Assembly (NCBI GenBank): GCA_021324795.1
Contig: JAJPIK010000087.1
Coordinates: 1 to 64,000, forward strand
Direction: 5' to 3'
Length of the DNA stretch: 64,000 nt
Source of the DNA: Chloroflexota bacterium
GTDB lineage: Bacteria > Chloroflexota > UBA6077 > FW602-bin22 > CADDYW01
Position 1 is the first letter of the stretch. The number at the start of each line of letters is the position of its first letter. The translations under genes were made by a program, and so were the position numbers. The notes under the pieces are model-generated. The model saw only the letters and a list, made by a program, of their open reading frames with translations, was not told where the DNA came from and did no database searches. This document shows positions 39,745 through 48,582 of this stretch, piece by piece.

Positions 39745-42072
39745 TCATTGTCGCGCGGTCTGTATTGTCATGCTTTGTCCGTTCAAAGTGATCGTCACTG
39801 TCCCATCGAGGTCGGTACGGTAGACGCGGCGGTTGTCGAGGAGATCGAGGGTACCCGGCGCAGCACGAGCAAACTGGCTGGCCACTCCAGATGGCAAGAT
39901 GACGACGCTGGGATTGACCAAGGCGAAGAAGTGCGGATCCAATCCCCAGCGTGGCTCACGGCCGACGAGCTTGAGCACCTGGGCGTTCAGCTGGGCACCG
40001 GACTCGGCAAGCTGAGCTTGATCAGCCGGCTGAGCGCTTGCCCAGAGCACACTCGCTTCCCCGAATGTTAGACGCACGGCCAGGTTAGGCGCCCGAGCGG
40101 CCGTCCGTCCTTGAGCCGGTACGCCAGGCAAAGGGTAGGCAAAGAGGTGGGCCGATCGCCCGGCCAGGGCAGTCAGACCTGGCGCAGCGAAGGCACTTTG
40201 AATCTGGTGGTCGTGGGCGGTCGTCGCCCAATGCTGGGTGGTGGTTGGGGAATAGCCGTTGGTGAGGATGACCTGGCGAAGCGGCAGGCGCCCGGCCAGG
40301 TCGTCGAGATCGGTCAACGCTTGATCGGTGCCGGCACTGACGATTGTGAGATCGATCACCCGGTTCCAAAAGGGGAGCCGTGGGCCGATCGCGCGCGCCA
40401 CCGCGACGGCAGAGGCTTCGCCTTGGAGGTAGACGCGGCCGCCATCGTGCAGCTCGACGAGTGTCGCATCGCCCGTACCGACATCGAGAAAGCTGATGCG
40501 GTCGCCGGGTGTGGCCCGGGGAGCTAGGAGAAACGCTCCGGCGAGGATGGATAGCGCCACGACCGGCACGAGCCAGCGCACCCGCGGCAGTGCGGTTAAG
40601 CGCTGCCAGAGCCGGCCAAGCGGAAGGACCGGCACCCCGAGCGAGTTTGGTCGCGAGAAGAAGGCGAGACCGAGCGCAGTGTAGTAGATCAAGACACCAG
40701 CCAAGCCAAGCGGCGGAATCGCCAGCGCGGCGAATGACAATCCGCCGGCCCACTGAATTACCCCGATCATTGCCGCGAGCGGAAACCAGGCCACCATGCC
40801 AGCTAGCGTGCCAAGTGCAGGCGAGACGATGCCCAGCAGCGCGGTTAATGCTCCAAGGCCAATAGCCAGCGGCAGGATTGGCATGACGATGGCATGGACC
40901 GGTAAGGAAGCGAGCGAAATCTGGTCGAAAGTCGCGGCGATCAAGGGAGCGCTGGCGATCTCGGCGGCGAAGGTGGCGCCAATCGCTTCGCTCAGCCAGC
41001 GCGGCCCGGTCGGCAGCCGGTCTTGGATCAAAGGGGCGAGTGCCGCCATGCCCAACGTCGTGAGAAACGAGAGCTGAAAGGCGAGGTTCCAGAGAAGGTA
41101 AGGATTGACGGCGGTCATCAGCAAGGCGGCCAATGCCAGGGCGTTGAGAGTGTCGCGCGGGCGGCCGAGCGCCCGACCAACCGCGAAGACACCACCCATG
41201 ATCGTCGCCCGAAGTGCCGAGGGAGAGCCGCCAACGAGCATGGCGTAGCCGATCAGACCTAGGGTAGTGCCGAGGCCGGCGAGCAGTGGCCGCAGGATGG
41301 CCGAGAGCAGGTTCTCGAAAAGGCTGGCAACCAGTCCGACTTTGTAGCCATCCACCGCGAGAATATGCGTCGTGTTCGTCTGGGCGAAGTCGGCGGCGAG
41401 GTTCGAGTCAAGGGTCCGGGATTCGCCGAGGACGATGCCTCGAGCCAGCCCGGCTTCTGGCTCGGGCAAGGCCCGGTCGAGCGCATCTGCTGCCCACTCG
41501 CGCAACCGGACGAGCCAAAGCCATGGCGAGGCTGCGCCCGTTCCGAGAACCTGAACCGTGGCGCGATTCGCGACCGCGACGGTCTGCTGTTGCTGAAGGG
41601 GTGAAAGGTAGGCGGGAGTTCCCGGATCCGGGGGCGTGAGCACGGCATCGACTTCCACCGCGTCGCCGGCCCGGCCAAGAAACGGACCAGCCGTTCGGAC
41701 CATGACATCGCCATTCGACGGAAACCAGGTGTCGTCTCGCTCGCGCTGACGAACGGTGAAAGAGAACTCGACGCCGCTGCCGCGGGGAACGGGCTCGCTC
41801 GCGACGACACCGCGCAGGCGAATCAGGCTACGCTCGGTGAAGGCGACGACGTCGGCGTGCCCCAGATCGCTCTGGTACGTCTGAAAGCGCAGGAGCGCCA
41901 GCACCGCGCCGACGACCGCGACCGGAAGCCAGATGAGGCGAGGAACGCGCCGAAAGCGCAACGCGACGATGCTAACGAGCACCAGCACAACGAGAAGCGG
42001 GACGATCGAAATTCCGCCCGCCGCCAGCAAGAGTCCGCTGAGCCAGCCTATGGCCAGGGCGATAAGTGCCAT
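39745..42072 (-). CDS. comEC: ComEC/Rec2-family DNA channel, degenerate C-terminal domain
   Basis: 775 aa. Layout of ComEC: N-terminal helices, an OB-fold segment (residues 85-170: LIRLRGVVASEPV, VEVDAVLTPPDPG), the competence membrane core (LPEPEAGLARGIVLGESRTL; LRATIMGGVFAVGRALGRPR; NPYLLWNLAFQLSFLTTLG) and a C-terminal metallo-beta-lactamase-like domain starting ISFLDVGTGDATLVEL. Two oddities: the core motif normally read as SGLHV is AVDGYKV, and the HxHxDH metal site is absent, with VSAGTDQALTDLDDL in its place. The channel may still pass single-stranded DNA, but nuclease activity is doubtful. No comEA or other competence gene is near. Confidence 0.85.
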   Translation of the reverse strand: MALIALAIGWLSGLLLAAGGISIVPLLVVLVLVSIVALRFRRVPRLIWLPVAVVGAVLALLRFQTYQSDLGHADVVAFTERSLIRLRGVVASEPVPRGSGVEFSFTVRQRERDDTWFPSNGDVMVRTAGPFLGRAGDAVEVDAVLTPPDPGTPAYLSPLQQQQTVAVANRATVQVLGTGAASPWLWLVRLREWAADALDRALPEPEAGLARGIVLGESRTLDSNLAADFAQTNTTHILAVDGYKVGLVASLFENLLSAILRPLLAGLGTTLGLIGYAMLVGGSPSALRATIMGGVFAVGRALGRPRDTLNALALAALLMTAVNPYLLWNLAFQLSFLTTLGMAALAPLIQDRLPTGPRWLSEAIGATFAAEIASAPLIAATFDQISLASLPVHAIVMPILPLAIGLGALTALLGIVSPALGTLAGMVAWFPLAAMIGVIQWAGGLSFAALAIPPLGLAGVLIYYTALGLAFFSRPNSLGVPVLPLGRLWQRLTALPRVRWLVPVVALSILAGAFLLAPRATPGDRISFLDVGTGDATLVELHDGGRVYLQGEASAVAVARAIGPRLPFWNRVIDLTIVSAGTDQALTDLDDLAGRLPLRQVILTNGYSPTTTQHWATTAHDHQIQSAFAAPGLTALAGRSAHLFAYPLPGVPAQGRTAARAPNLAVRLTFGEASVLWASAQPADQAQLAESGAQLNAQVLKLVGREPRWGLDPHFFALVNPSVVILPSGVASQFARAAPGTLDLLDNRRVYRTDLDGTVTITLNGQSMTIQTARQ

Positions 42073-42558
42073 GGAACCGCGTCTACCCCCTGATTATCAA
42101 GACTGCTTGAGGTTGACCAGGAGCACAGAGCCCAAGGTACCGAAATACGGCTGCTTAACGGCTCTTTGCCTACTGACCTGGCTTTCCTTCATTTGGCGGC
42201 AAATCCATTTTCGCACACTTGACGCCACTGTTGGTGTGGCCTATTCTGGGCAAGGCAAGTATGGTCTTGCCCGGTCGGTCGAGTCAATCATGGGCTCGGG
42301 TGCTGTATTGTCCGAGGGCCTCACTCATCGGCAGTCTGCGGTAGGGTGGCTAAGCGGCTACGGATAGGCCCTTGCCTTTTGGTTTCGGCGTTCGCGGATG
42401 GGCTGGCGCTGGATTGATATGGAACGTCGAGGCTCAGCACGATGGGAATCGAATACCTCGAATAAGACGGATTCTGACGCACGGGATTGAAATCTGATCC
42501 TTGCATCTCCATGCGTGGGTGAATTCGGTCCGTTGACATCATATAAGTTCATCTATAA
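42073..42558. other. 485-base intergenic region
   Basis: Divergent gap between comEC and a small plus-strand ORF. No supported gene. A TTGACA at 42532-42537 followed by TATAAG at 42553-42558 is suggestive, but the spacer is only 15 bases. No hairpin stands out. Confidence 0.4.
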
Positions 42559-42560
42559 GG

Positions 42561-42764
42561 ATGCTCCAGGACATTGGTCATGAAAGTATGTTAGGGATCG
42601 CCGATGTTATGGTCGTCGGCCTGAATGACGCACTCATTCAAGCTCTGAGACAAGCAATTGTAGTGGGGCCGGGATTAGCGGGGGTCAGGTCCACCAACAG
42701 TTATCAGTGGCGCCTCGTTGGATGCTGGCCCGTTGCCGAGAGCCCGCTCGTTCATGCCGTATAA
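42561..42764 (+). pseudogene. Small ORF, possible VIT1/CCC1 transporter relic
   Basis: 67 codons from ATG 42561 (ATAAGG just before). The segment SMLGIADVMVVGLNDALIQA resembles the first helix of VIT1/CCC1-type iron/manganese transporters, where LGLNDALVELTGxLAG is expected, but the similarity stops after NDALIQ and the rest is not hydrophobic. It may be a frameshifted relic or chance. It ends at 42764, eleven bases before the next start codon. Confidence 0.25.
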
Positions 42765-42765
42765 T
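42760..42765 (+). promoter_or_regulatory. TATAAT box right before the inositol monophosphatase gene
   Basis: A perfect -10 hexamer ends only nine bases before ATG 42775, with GGGAG at 42769-42773 in between. If used, the transcript would be leaderless or nearly so. No good -35 lies 17 bases upstream. Confidence 0.4.
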
Positions 42766-42774
42766 AATGGGAGT

Positions 42775-43587
42775 ATGAGCAGTCAACCGCGAAGTCAGCC
42801 ATCTCCCCTTGACGTCGCGATCGAAGCGGCCCAAGCTGGTGCGCGTATCTTGCGGCGCGGGTTCGGTCAAACTCAGCGCATTTCCCACAAAGGGCTCGTC
42901 AACCTCGTTACGGAACAGGATCGTCGCTCGGAGAGAGCGATTCTCCAGGTCATCACCAGTCATTTCCCCGATCATGCGATTCTTTCCGAGGAAAGCGGCC
43001 GGCACGGTGCGCCCTCGGAGCACCGTTGGATCGTCGATCCGCTCGACGGGACGACGAACTACGCCCACGGCTACCCAATCTTTTGCGTTTCGGTCGCCTA
43101 TGAGCGCGCCGGCCAGCTTGAAGTGGGGGTGATTGTCGACGTGCTCCGACGAGATCTCTTCGTCGCCCAGCGTGGCAAAGGCACGATTTTCAATGGACGG
43201 CCGGCGTCAGTCTCCTCGGCGACAACCTTGATCGAGAGTATGCTCGCGACCGGTTTTCCGTACGAACGCGAGCGGATGCAGCTCGCGCTCGACCAGTTTT
43301 CTCACATGGCTTACTTGACCCAGGCGCTCCGGCGGGCGGGAGCGGCTGCGCTCAGCCTGGCTTACGTCGCGGTAGGCCGGCTCGACGGCTTCTGGGAGGC
43401 GACGATTTCGCCGTGGGATTGCGCGGCCGGCGCTCTGCTGATCCAAGAGGCCGGCGGCACGGTCACCTTACTCGACGGCTCCCCCTACTACGTCGACGCC
43501 CACGAGATTGCCGCCAGCAACGGCAGGATCCACCCGGCGTTAGTTGCTGAGATTGGCAAGGCAAAAGCTACCCCTCGCCCAACCTAA
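42775..43587 (+). CDS. Inositol monophosphatase-family phosphatase
   Basis: 270 aa from ATG 42775. Family metal sites in order: Glu in AILSEESGRHG (near 66), Asp-Pro-Leu-Asp-Gly-Thr in WIVDPLDGTTNYAHG (near 85), and Asp in EATISPWDCAAGALLIQEAG (near 210). It dephosphorylates inositol phosphates or related sugar/nucleotide phosphates (HisN, SuhB, CysQ are relatives). No dedicated pathway gene is adjacent. The stop overlaps the stop of the converging LysR gene by four bases (43584-43587). Confidence 0.92.
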   Translation: MSSQPRSQPSPLDVAIEAAQAGARILRRGFGQTQRISHKGLVNLVTEQDRRSERAILQVITSHFPDHAILSEESGRHGAPSEHRWIVDPLDGTTNYAHGYPIFCVSVAYERAGQLEVGVIVDVLRRDLFVAQRGKGTIFNGRPASVSSATTLIESMLATGFPYERERMQLALDQFSHMAYLTQALRRAGAAALSLAYVAVGRLDGFWEATISPWDCAAGALLIQEAGGTVTLLDGSPYYVDAHEIAASNGRIHPALVAEIGKAKATPRPT

Positions 43588-44504
43588 CCGTGAGCGGCTC
43601 CCTCTTTGCCTGCCGAGTCGCGATAGCTCAGGAAGAAGCTCCAGAGGGCGGCCGCGGCCGCTGAGCGGGGACGGCCAGCCCGTCGGACGATCGACCAGGA
43701 GCGATGAACCGGGAAGCCGACCACATCGAGGATTACCAGCCGGCCGGTGATCAATTCAAGCTCCAGGGCGTCACGGGGCATCACTGCGATGCCCAGATCG
43801 GCCGCTACCGCCTGCTTAATCGCTCCAGAGCTACGCAGCTCCAGCCCTACCCGGAGCGGAATCTCCCGCTTGGCGAAAATGCTCTCGGTGTCGGCGCGGG
43901 TGCCTGAGCCGTCTTCGCGGAGCAAGAAGATCTCTTGGGCCAGTCGCTCCATGGGGATGTTGGGTACGCCAGCCAGGGCGTGGTGGGGTGAGGCGATTAC
44001 GACAAGCTCATTAGGGAGGAAACGCTCGACCTCGAGATGGTGAGTATCCTCGATTAGCCCCATGAGCGCGAGGTCTACTTCGTTGGTGAGCAACAGGTGT
44101 TGAACGGTATGACGGTTCACCACGTCGAGGGAGAGCTGGAGCGTTGGATAGGTGCGGTGGAAGGCGCCGCGCACTCGGGGAGCAATGTAGATGCCGGCCG
44201 TCGTGCTTGCCGCGACTTTGACGCTTCCCCGTCGCAGACCACCGAGCTCCTCGAGCACGAGCCGGGCTTCATCCATCGCTGCGAAAATACGCTCGCTGTA
44301 GGTGAGAAGCTCCTGACCGGCTTCGGTCAAGTGGAGCGTTCGACCGGTTTTCTCGAAGAGGGGAAGACCAATACTGTGCTCGAGAGCTTTGACCTGCATC
44401 GTCACGCCCGGCTGACTGATCAGGAGCTTCTCGGCAGCTCGGGAATAGCTCCGGTGGTGCGCGACGGCTTGGAAGATGCGAAGCTGGTGCAGTGTAAAAT
44501 CCAT
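43584..44504 (-). CDS. LysR-family transcription regulator
   Basis: 306 aa. N-terminal winged helix (QLRIFQAVAHHRSYSRAAEK, ISQPGVTMQVKALEHSIG, PLFEKTGRTLHLTEAG) and a periplasmic-binding-like effector domain (GSVKVAASTTAGIYIAPRV, LMGLIEDTHHLEVERFL, AAADLGIAVMP-type AVAADLGIAVMP). The layout recalls the CbbR/CysL branch. Targets are unknown: nearest upstream on the other strand is the small protein-adk unit at 44674, whose promoter region it faces. Confidence 0.93.
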   Translation of the reverse strand: MDFTLHQLRIFQAVAHHRSYSRAAEKLLISQPGVTMQVKALEHSIGLPLFEKTGRTLHLTEAGQELLTYSERIFAAMDEARLVLEELGGLRRGSVKVAASTTAGIYIAPRVRGAFHRTYPTLQLSLDVVNRHTVQHLLLTNEVDLALMGLIEDTHHLEVERFLPNELVVIASPHHALAGVPNIPMERLAQEIFLLREDGSGTRADTESIFAKREIPLRVGLELRSSGAIKQAVAADLGIAVMPRDALELELITGRLVILDVVGFPVHRSWSIVRRAGRPRSAAAAALWSFFLSYRDSAGKEGAAHG

Positions 44505-44673
44505 AAATTTTTCCTGATGCTTTTATCAAAAGATCGTATTGGACATTATACGTGCCGGCTGGTATTGTGCAATGAGAAGGGCTTTGCCATGGTTGTACCC
44601 GGCTGCATGGCCAGTGAAGCTGAAAGAGAAATAGTGCATTCCCCTTTCCAGTTTCCAGTGAGGAGTGTCCCTG

Positions 44674-44913
44674 ATGAGATTTTCCACGGCGGAGCGGCAG
44701 ATTCTAAACGGCAGCCCCCCGGCAATGACGGTGGCGGACGAAAAACGTATCCGCAGCGCGACTCGCCTCCTGATTCAGCGTTCTCGCGGCCCGGAGGCAG
44801 GTGTCGACGTGCAATACGTGTTTGACTTGCTGAGCTATCTTCAGCCGGAAGCGCGGGCGATCGTTGACGACGAAGCGGCTCGGACTCTGGCCGAGTTGAT
44901 CGGCAGTACCTGA
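44674..44913 (+). CDS. Small protein of unknown function upstream of adk
   Basis: 79 aa from ATG 44674, after GAGGAGTG; an ATG at 44665 is in the same frame. A charged helical protein (MRFSTAERQILNG, ADEKRIRSATRLLIQR, VQYVFDLLSYLQPEARAIV). It is 39 bases before adenylate kinase and divergent from lysR, so it is probably cotranscribed with adk. No family known to me. Confidence 0.6.
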   Translation: MRFSTAERQILNGSPPAMTVADEKRIRSATRLLIQRSRGPEAGVDVQYVFDLLSYLQPEARAIVDDEAARTLAELIGST

Positions 44914-44952
44914 TTTCGATCCACGTCTGAACAGTATCTGAGGTGACAGCGA

Positions 44953-45621
44953 ATGGTCATTATTCTCTTCGGCCCACCCGGGGCAGGCAAAGGCACGCAA
45001 GCCCACCTCTTGGCACAGCGACTTGGTCTCCCTCGCATTGTCACCGGCGATCTCTTTCGCGAAGCGATTACTCGGGGCGACGCTTTGGGCGCACAGGTGA
45101 AGCCCTACTTAGAACGTGGCGAGCTCGTTCCCGATGACTTGACGATTGCTTTGGTCGTCGCCCGTCTCCAGCGCGCCGATTGCGTCGCGGGTGTCGTGCT
45201 CGACGGCTTCCCGCGCACGGTGGCTCAGGCGCAATGGTTCGACCACGAGCTGAAAAAGCATCGACGCGCCGTCGACTGCGTGGTGAATCTCGTCGTCGGA
45301 GACGACGAAGTCTTTCATCGCTTGGCCGGTCGAATGATCTGCTCGGCCTGCCAGCGGACCTACCACGTGACCGCGATGCGGCCGGAAAAAATCGGCGTTT
45401 GCGATCAGTGTGGTGGAAAGCTGATCCAACGCGCAGATGATTCCAGCGCGGCGATTCCGGTGCGCCTCCGGGCCTATCGCGAGCAAACCGAACCGGTGTT
45501 GACTTACTACCGTGGCAAGCAATGCGTCGTCAACGTCGATGGCGAAGCGTCCCCTGAGGTGGTCCAACAAAGGATCTTGGATAGTCTTCCCTTTGCCCTG
45601 ATGGCGGCCTCCTCGTCTTGA
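44953..45621 (+). CDS. adk: Adenylate kinase
   Basis: 222 aa. P-loop GPPGAGKGTQAHLLAQRL (residues 7-24), AMP site TGDLFREAI, LDGFPRTVAQAQWF near 80, and a zinc-binding LID with two Cys pairs (CSACQRTYH and CDQCGGKL), then DDSSAAIPVRLRAY. It catalyses ATP + AMP = 2 ADP in the cytosol. The Cys4 LID is common in Gram-positive and thermophile enzymes. In most bacteria adk lies in the ribosomal-protein spc operon beside secY; here it is separate. Confidence 0.96.
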   Translation: MVIILFGPPGAGKGTQAHLLAQRLGLPRIVTGDLFREAITRGDALGAQVKPYLERGELVPDDLTIALVVARLQRADCVAGVVLDGFPRTVAQAQWFDHELKKHRRAVDCVVNLVVGDDEVFHRLAGRMICSACQRTYHVTAMRPEKIGVCDQCGGKLIQRADDSSAAIPVRLRAYREQTEPVLTYYRGKQCVVNVDGEASPEVVQQRILDSLPFALMAASSS

Positions 45622-45699
45622 CGCCCCTGGATCACCTTCTTATAATCCGACCGCTACTTGTGTTGGACGCTTACCGGCATCTTTTTGAGGAGGACAGCA

Positions 45700-45825
45700 T
45701 GGCAGGAAGCCGCGGCGATTGATGGCGCCGGACGTTGGCAGAGCTTCTGGGCGATCACCTTGCCGTTGCTGCGGCCGATCTTCTTGTTTGTCGGCATTGT
45801 TAGATCATCGGAGGAAAAATGGTAG
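45700..45825 (+). pseudogene. Relic of a MalF-type sugar permease (EAA loop)
   Basis: A frame without its own start encodes [20 protein letters not shown] then [14 protein letters not shown], the textbook EAA coupling loop of family-1 sugar permeases. Upstream it dissolves into non-conserved bases, and downstream it stops at 45823-45825, inside the next gene's start. About 35 codons of a ~300-codon gene remain. The GGAGGA of the next gene lies within the relic. Confidence 0.75.
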
Positions 45826-46982
45826 CTCAGCCAAAGATTAGGCGCGTCACCGTTCACCAGTATCAGTACGAACTGGATGACGTCGGTAAGGATTATAACG
45901 GCTTCAACATGGTCTATCTCAAAGGTGGGAAGTCTCAAGCGAAGGGGTATGTCTTCACGGTTGAGACCGACGCCGGGATCACCGGGGAGTGGGCCGGTGG
46001 GAGCGCCGAAACGTACGCCCAGGTTGGAATGATTGCCCAATACTTGATTGGCAAGAACCCCCTGGAGCGCGAGCTGATCTATAACGACCTGAAACGTGCC
46101 TTGCGCAAGAACGATCGCTTCGGCATCGCCCCGGTGGACATCGCCCTCTGGGACATCGCCGGCAAGCTCTACAATGCGCCGATCTACCAGCTCCTTGGCG
46201 GCTATCGCAAGACTCTCCCCGCTTACGCCAGCACGACCCACGGCGACGAGAATGGCGGGCTCGATAGCCCGGATGCCTACGCCGACTTCGCTGTCCAATG
46301 CCGCGAGCGCGGCTACCCCGCGTTTAAGATCCATGGGTGGGGCCGCGGTCTGGTCCAGCGGGAAGTCGCCACCGTCCTCAAGGTGCGCGAGAAAGTCGGT
46401 CCTGACATGGACCTGATGATCGATCCGGCCTGCGAGCTCAATACCTGGGCCGACGTTCTGAAGGTCGGTCGCGCCTGTGACGAAGCCAGGTTCTTCTGGT
46501 ACGAAGACCCCGGCAAGGACGGGGGCATCTCCGCCTTTGGCTACAAAAAGCTGCGCCAATTGATCAAGACGCCGCTCTGCCTCGGCGAGCACGTCCGCAC
46601 CCTCGAGCCTCACGTCGATTTCATCGTCGCCGACGCGGTTGATTACGTCCACACCGACGCGACCTATGATGGCGGGATCACCGGTCTGATGAAGATCGCC
46701 CATGCCGTCGAAGGCTTTGGTCTCGACGTGGCAATCCACGCTCCGGGCCCGGCCCACCGCCACTGCTTCGCCGCGCTGCGCAATTGCAACTACTATGAGA
46801 TGGGGCTGGTGAACCCGAAGCTGAAGTCCACCAAGCCGCCGATTTACCGGGATTACCGCGATGAACTCGACTCAGTCGACGCCAATGGCCACGTCCCGGT
46901 GCCCCAGGGTCCCGGGCTGGGGGTGCAGATCGATTGGGAGTGGGTGAAGAAGCACGAAGTCGGAAAGGTCGTCTACGAGTGA
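45819..46982 (+). CDS. Enolase-superfamily enzyme, mandelate racemase/muconate lactonising type
   Basis: 387 aa, with GGAGGAAAA before the ATG. N-terminal capping domain, then the barrel with Lys and His in [10 protein letters not shown] (near 170), metal ligands Asp in [10 protein letters not shown], Glu in FWYEDPG and Glu in LCLGEHVRT, and a late His in [12 protein letters not shown]. The family abstracts a proton alpha to a carboxylate, giving racemisation, cycloisomerisation or dehydration of sugar acids. The substrate is unknown. It overlaps the next gene by four bases (46979-46982), so the two act together, and a permease relic precedes it. Confidence 0.85.
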   Translation: MVAQPKIRRVTVHQYQYELDDVGKDYNGFNMVYLKGGKSQAKGYVFTVETDAGITGEWAGGSAETYAQVGMIAQYLIGKNPLERELIYNDLKRALRKNDRFGIAPVDIALWDIAGKLYNAPIYQLLGGYRKTLPAYASTTHGDENGGLDSPDAYADFAVQCRERGYPAFKIHGWGRGLVQREVATVLKVREKVGPDMDLMIDPACELNTWADVLKVGRACDEARFFWYEDPGKDGGISAFGYKKLRQLIKTPLCLGEHVRTLEPHVDFIVADAVDYVHTDATYDGGITGLMKIAHAVEGFGLDVAIHAPGPAHRHCFAALRNCNYYEMGLVNPKLKSTKPPIYRDYRDELDSVDANGHVPVPQGPGLGVQIDWEWVKKHEVGKVVYE

Positions 46983-48412
46983 CCATCCAGCGAGCTCCGA
47001 CGTCGCGGGTACGTCTTGGCGTTGCCCGGACCGAGATTACGCCGCCGGTGGGAATCTACCATCGGATGTGGGGGGCGGCACGCCACGATCGCTCGACAGG
47101 TGTGCATCGCCCACTGGTCGGGGACGTGCTTGCCTTTGGAGCGCTCGCGGGAAATAGCGTTGATCTGATCCGTGTCTATCTCGACGGGGTTGGGCTGGCC
47201 CAGCCCCAGCACGACGAGCTCGCTCGGATTCTCGCCGAAGCCGGTGGCGTTCCCCTGGAACGGGTAATCATCACCTACTCGCATACCCACTCCGGAGGGG
47301 TGTTCTACCCGGATCGAATCCCCCTTCCGGGTGGCGAACTGATTCCGGCTTACCTTGCCCAGCTTGGCGAGCGGCTGGCCACTGCCTGCCGGCAGGCAGT
47401 GGCAGCGTTCCAACCGGTGGTCATCACCTACGCGATTGGCCGCTGTGATCTGGCGGCGAACCGCGACTACTGGGACGATGCTTTCAACGGGCACGTCTGC
47501 GGCTTCAATCCGGACGTCCCGGCCGACGATACGGTTTTGGTCGCTCGGGTGACTGACTCGGACCGACGTCTCTTGGCGACGATAGTCAATTACGCCTGTC
47601 ATCCGACGACCCTGGCCTGGGACAATACTCTAATCAGTCCCGATTACGTCGGGGCGATGCGCGAGGAGGTGGAGAAGGCGACCGAGGCTCCCTGCGTCTT
47701 CGCCCAGGGGGCTTGTGGTGACCTCGGGCCACGCCACGGCTTCGTCGGCGACCCCGCCATCGCCGATCAAAACGGCCGACAGCTTGGTTACGCTGCCCTC
47801 TCGGCGCTGACTTCGCTGGGGCCGCCGGCGACCGATTTTCACTACCGCGGACCGGTCATCTCCGGTGCGACCGTCGGCGTTTGGGCCCACGCTCCCTTCG
47901 ACGCGACGCGCCAAGCCGAGACGTCTCACTTCGTCGGCGGTAGCTATACCGTCGAGCTGCCGCTCAAACCGAGGCCGGAACCGGCGGCATTGCGGGCCGA
48001 GATGGAGCGCTGGGAAGCGCAGCAAAAAGATGCCGATGCCCAAGGTGATGCGATCGCGGCACGCGATTACGGTGCCCGGGCCGAGCGGGCTCGGCGCTGG
48101 CTCGGTCGCTTGGCGGTGCTTCCTTCTGGCTCGACCTTTCCCTTTCCTTATTCGGTCTATCGCCTGGGCGATGCCGTCTGGGTGACAACCGGTGGTGAGC
48201 CCTATAACCTCCTCCAAACCTCGCTGCGCCGACAGTTCCCAGGGCGCACGATTATCGTCTCTCCCTTGGCCGGTGCCGGCGCGGCCGCTTACCTCCTGCC
48301 GCGCGATCGTTACGGCAAAGGCCTCTATCAAGAAGAGCCTTCGATCCTGGCGCCCGGCTGCCTCGAAACCCTGATCGAGACGATCGCCGAGCGCATCGCC
48401 GCGCTCGAGTGA
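46979..48412 (+). CDS. Neutral ceramidase-like N-terminal-domain hydrolase
   Basis: 477 aa from GTG 46979, which overlaps the stop of the enolase-superfamily gene (GTGA). Motifs of the neutral/alkaline non-lysosomal ceramidase family: GVARTEITPPVGIYHRMWG, DLIRVYLDGV, ITYSHTHSGGVFY (zinc His pair near 100), IVNYACHPTTLAW (His near 210), CVFAQGACGDLGPRHG, and VTTGGEPYNLL near 405. No signal peptide. True ceramidases cleave N-acyl sphingosine; this shorter bacterial form, paired with a sugar-acid enzyme, more likely acts on an unrelated amide or ester. Confidence 0.75.
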   Translation: MTIQRAPTSRVRLGVARTEITPPVGIYHRMWGAARHDRSTGVHRPLVGDVLAFGALAGNSVDLIRVYLDGVGLAQPQHDELARILAEAGGVPLERVIITYSHTHSGGVFYPDRIPLPGGELIPAYLAQLGERLATACRQAVAAFQPVVITYAIGRCDLAANRDYWDDAFNGHVCGFNPDVPADDTVLVARVTDSDRRLLATIVNYACHPTTLAWDNTLISPDYVGAMREEVEKATEAPCVFAQGACGDLGPRHGFVGDPAIADQNGRQLGYAALSALTSLGPPATDFHYRGPVISGATVGVWAHAPFDATRQAETSHFVGGSYTVELPLKPRPEPAALRAEMERWEAQQKDADAQGDAIAARDYGARAERARRWLGRLAVLPSGSTFPFPYSVYRLGDAVWVTTGGEPYNLLQTSLRRQFPGRTIIVSPLAGAGAAAYLLPRDRYGKGLYQEEPSILAPGCLETLIETIAERIAALE

Positions 48413-48582
48413 CGCCATTGTATGCGATAGAGTTAAACGCTTTCGCGCGAAATACTCGTACTCCAAAGGCCGGCCTCTCGCCGGCTACGTAAATGGCAGG
48501 AGAAAGTAAGGTCGGGGTTGTACCACTGCTCAAAAGGAAAAGAGCATGCAACTCCTTGCCATCTCCCAGCGAATAATCCGAG

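Noticed and set aside
42430-42470. tRNA T-arm (GGGAATCGAA-like sequence)
   Set aside because: No acceptor stem or anticodon arm can be built around it on either strand.
45654-46763. 369-codon minus-strand ORF
   Set aside because: Antisense shadow of the enolase-superfamily gene and of the permease relic.
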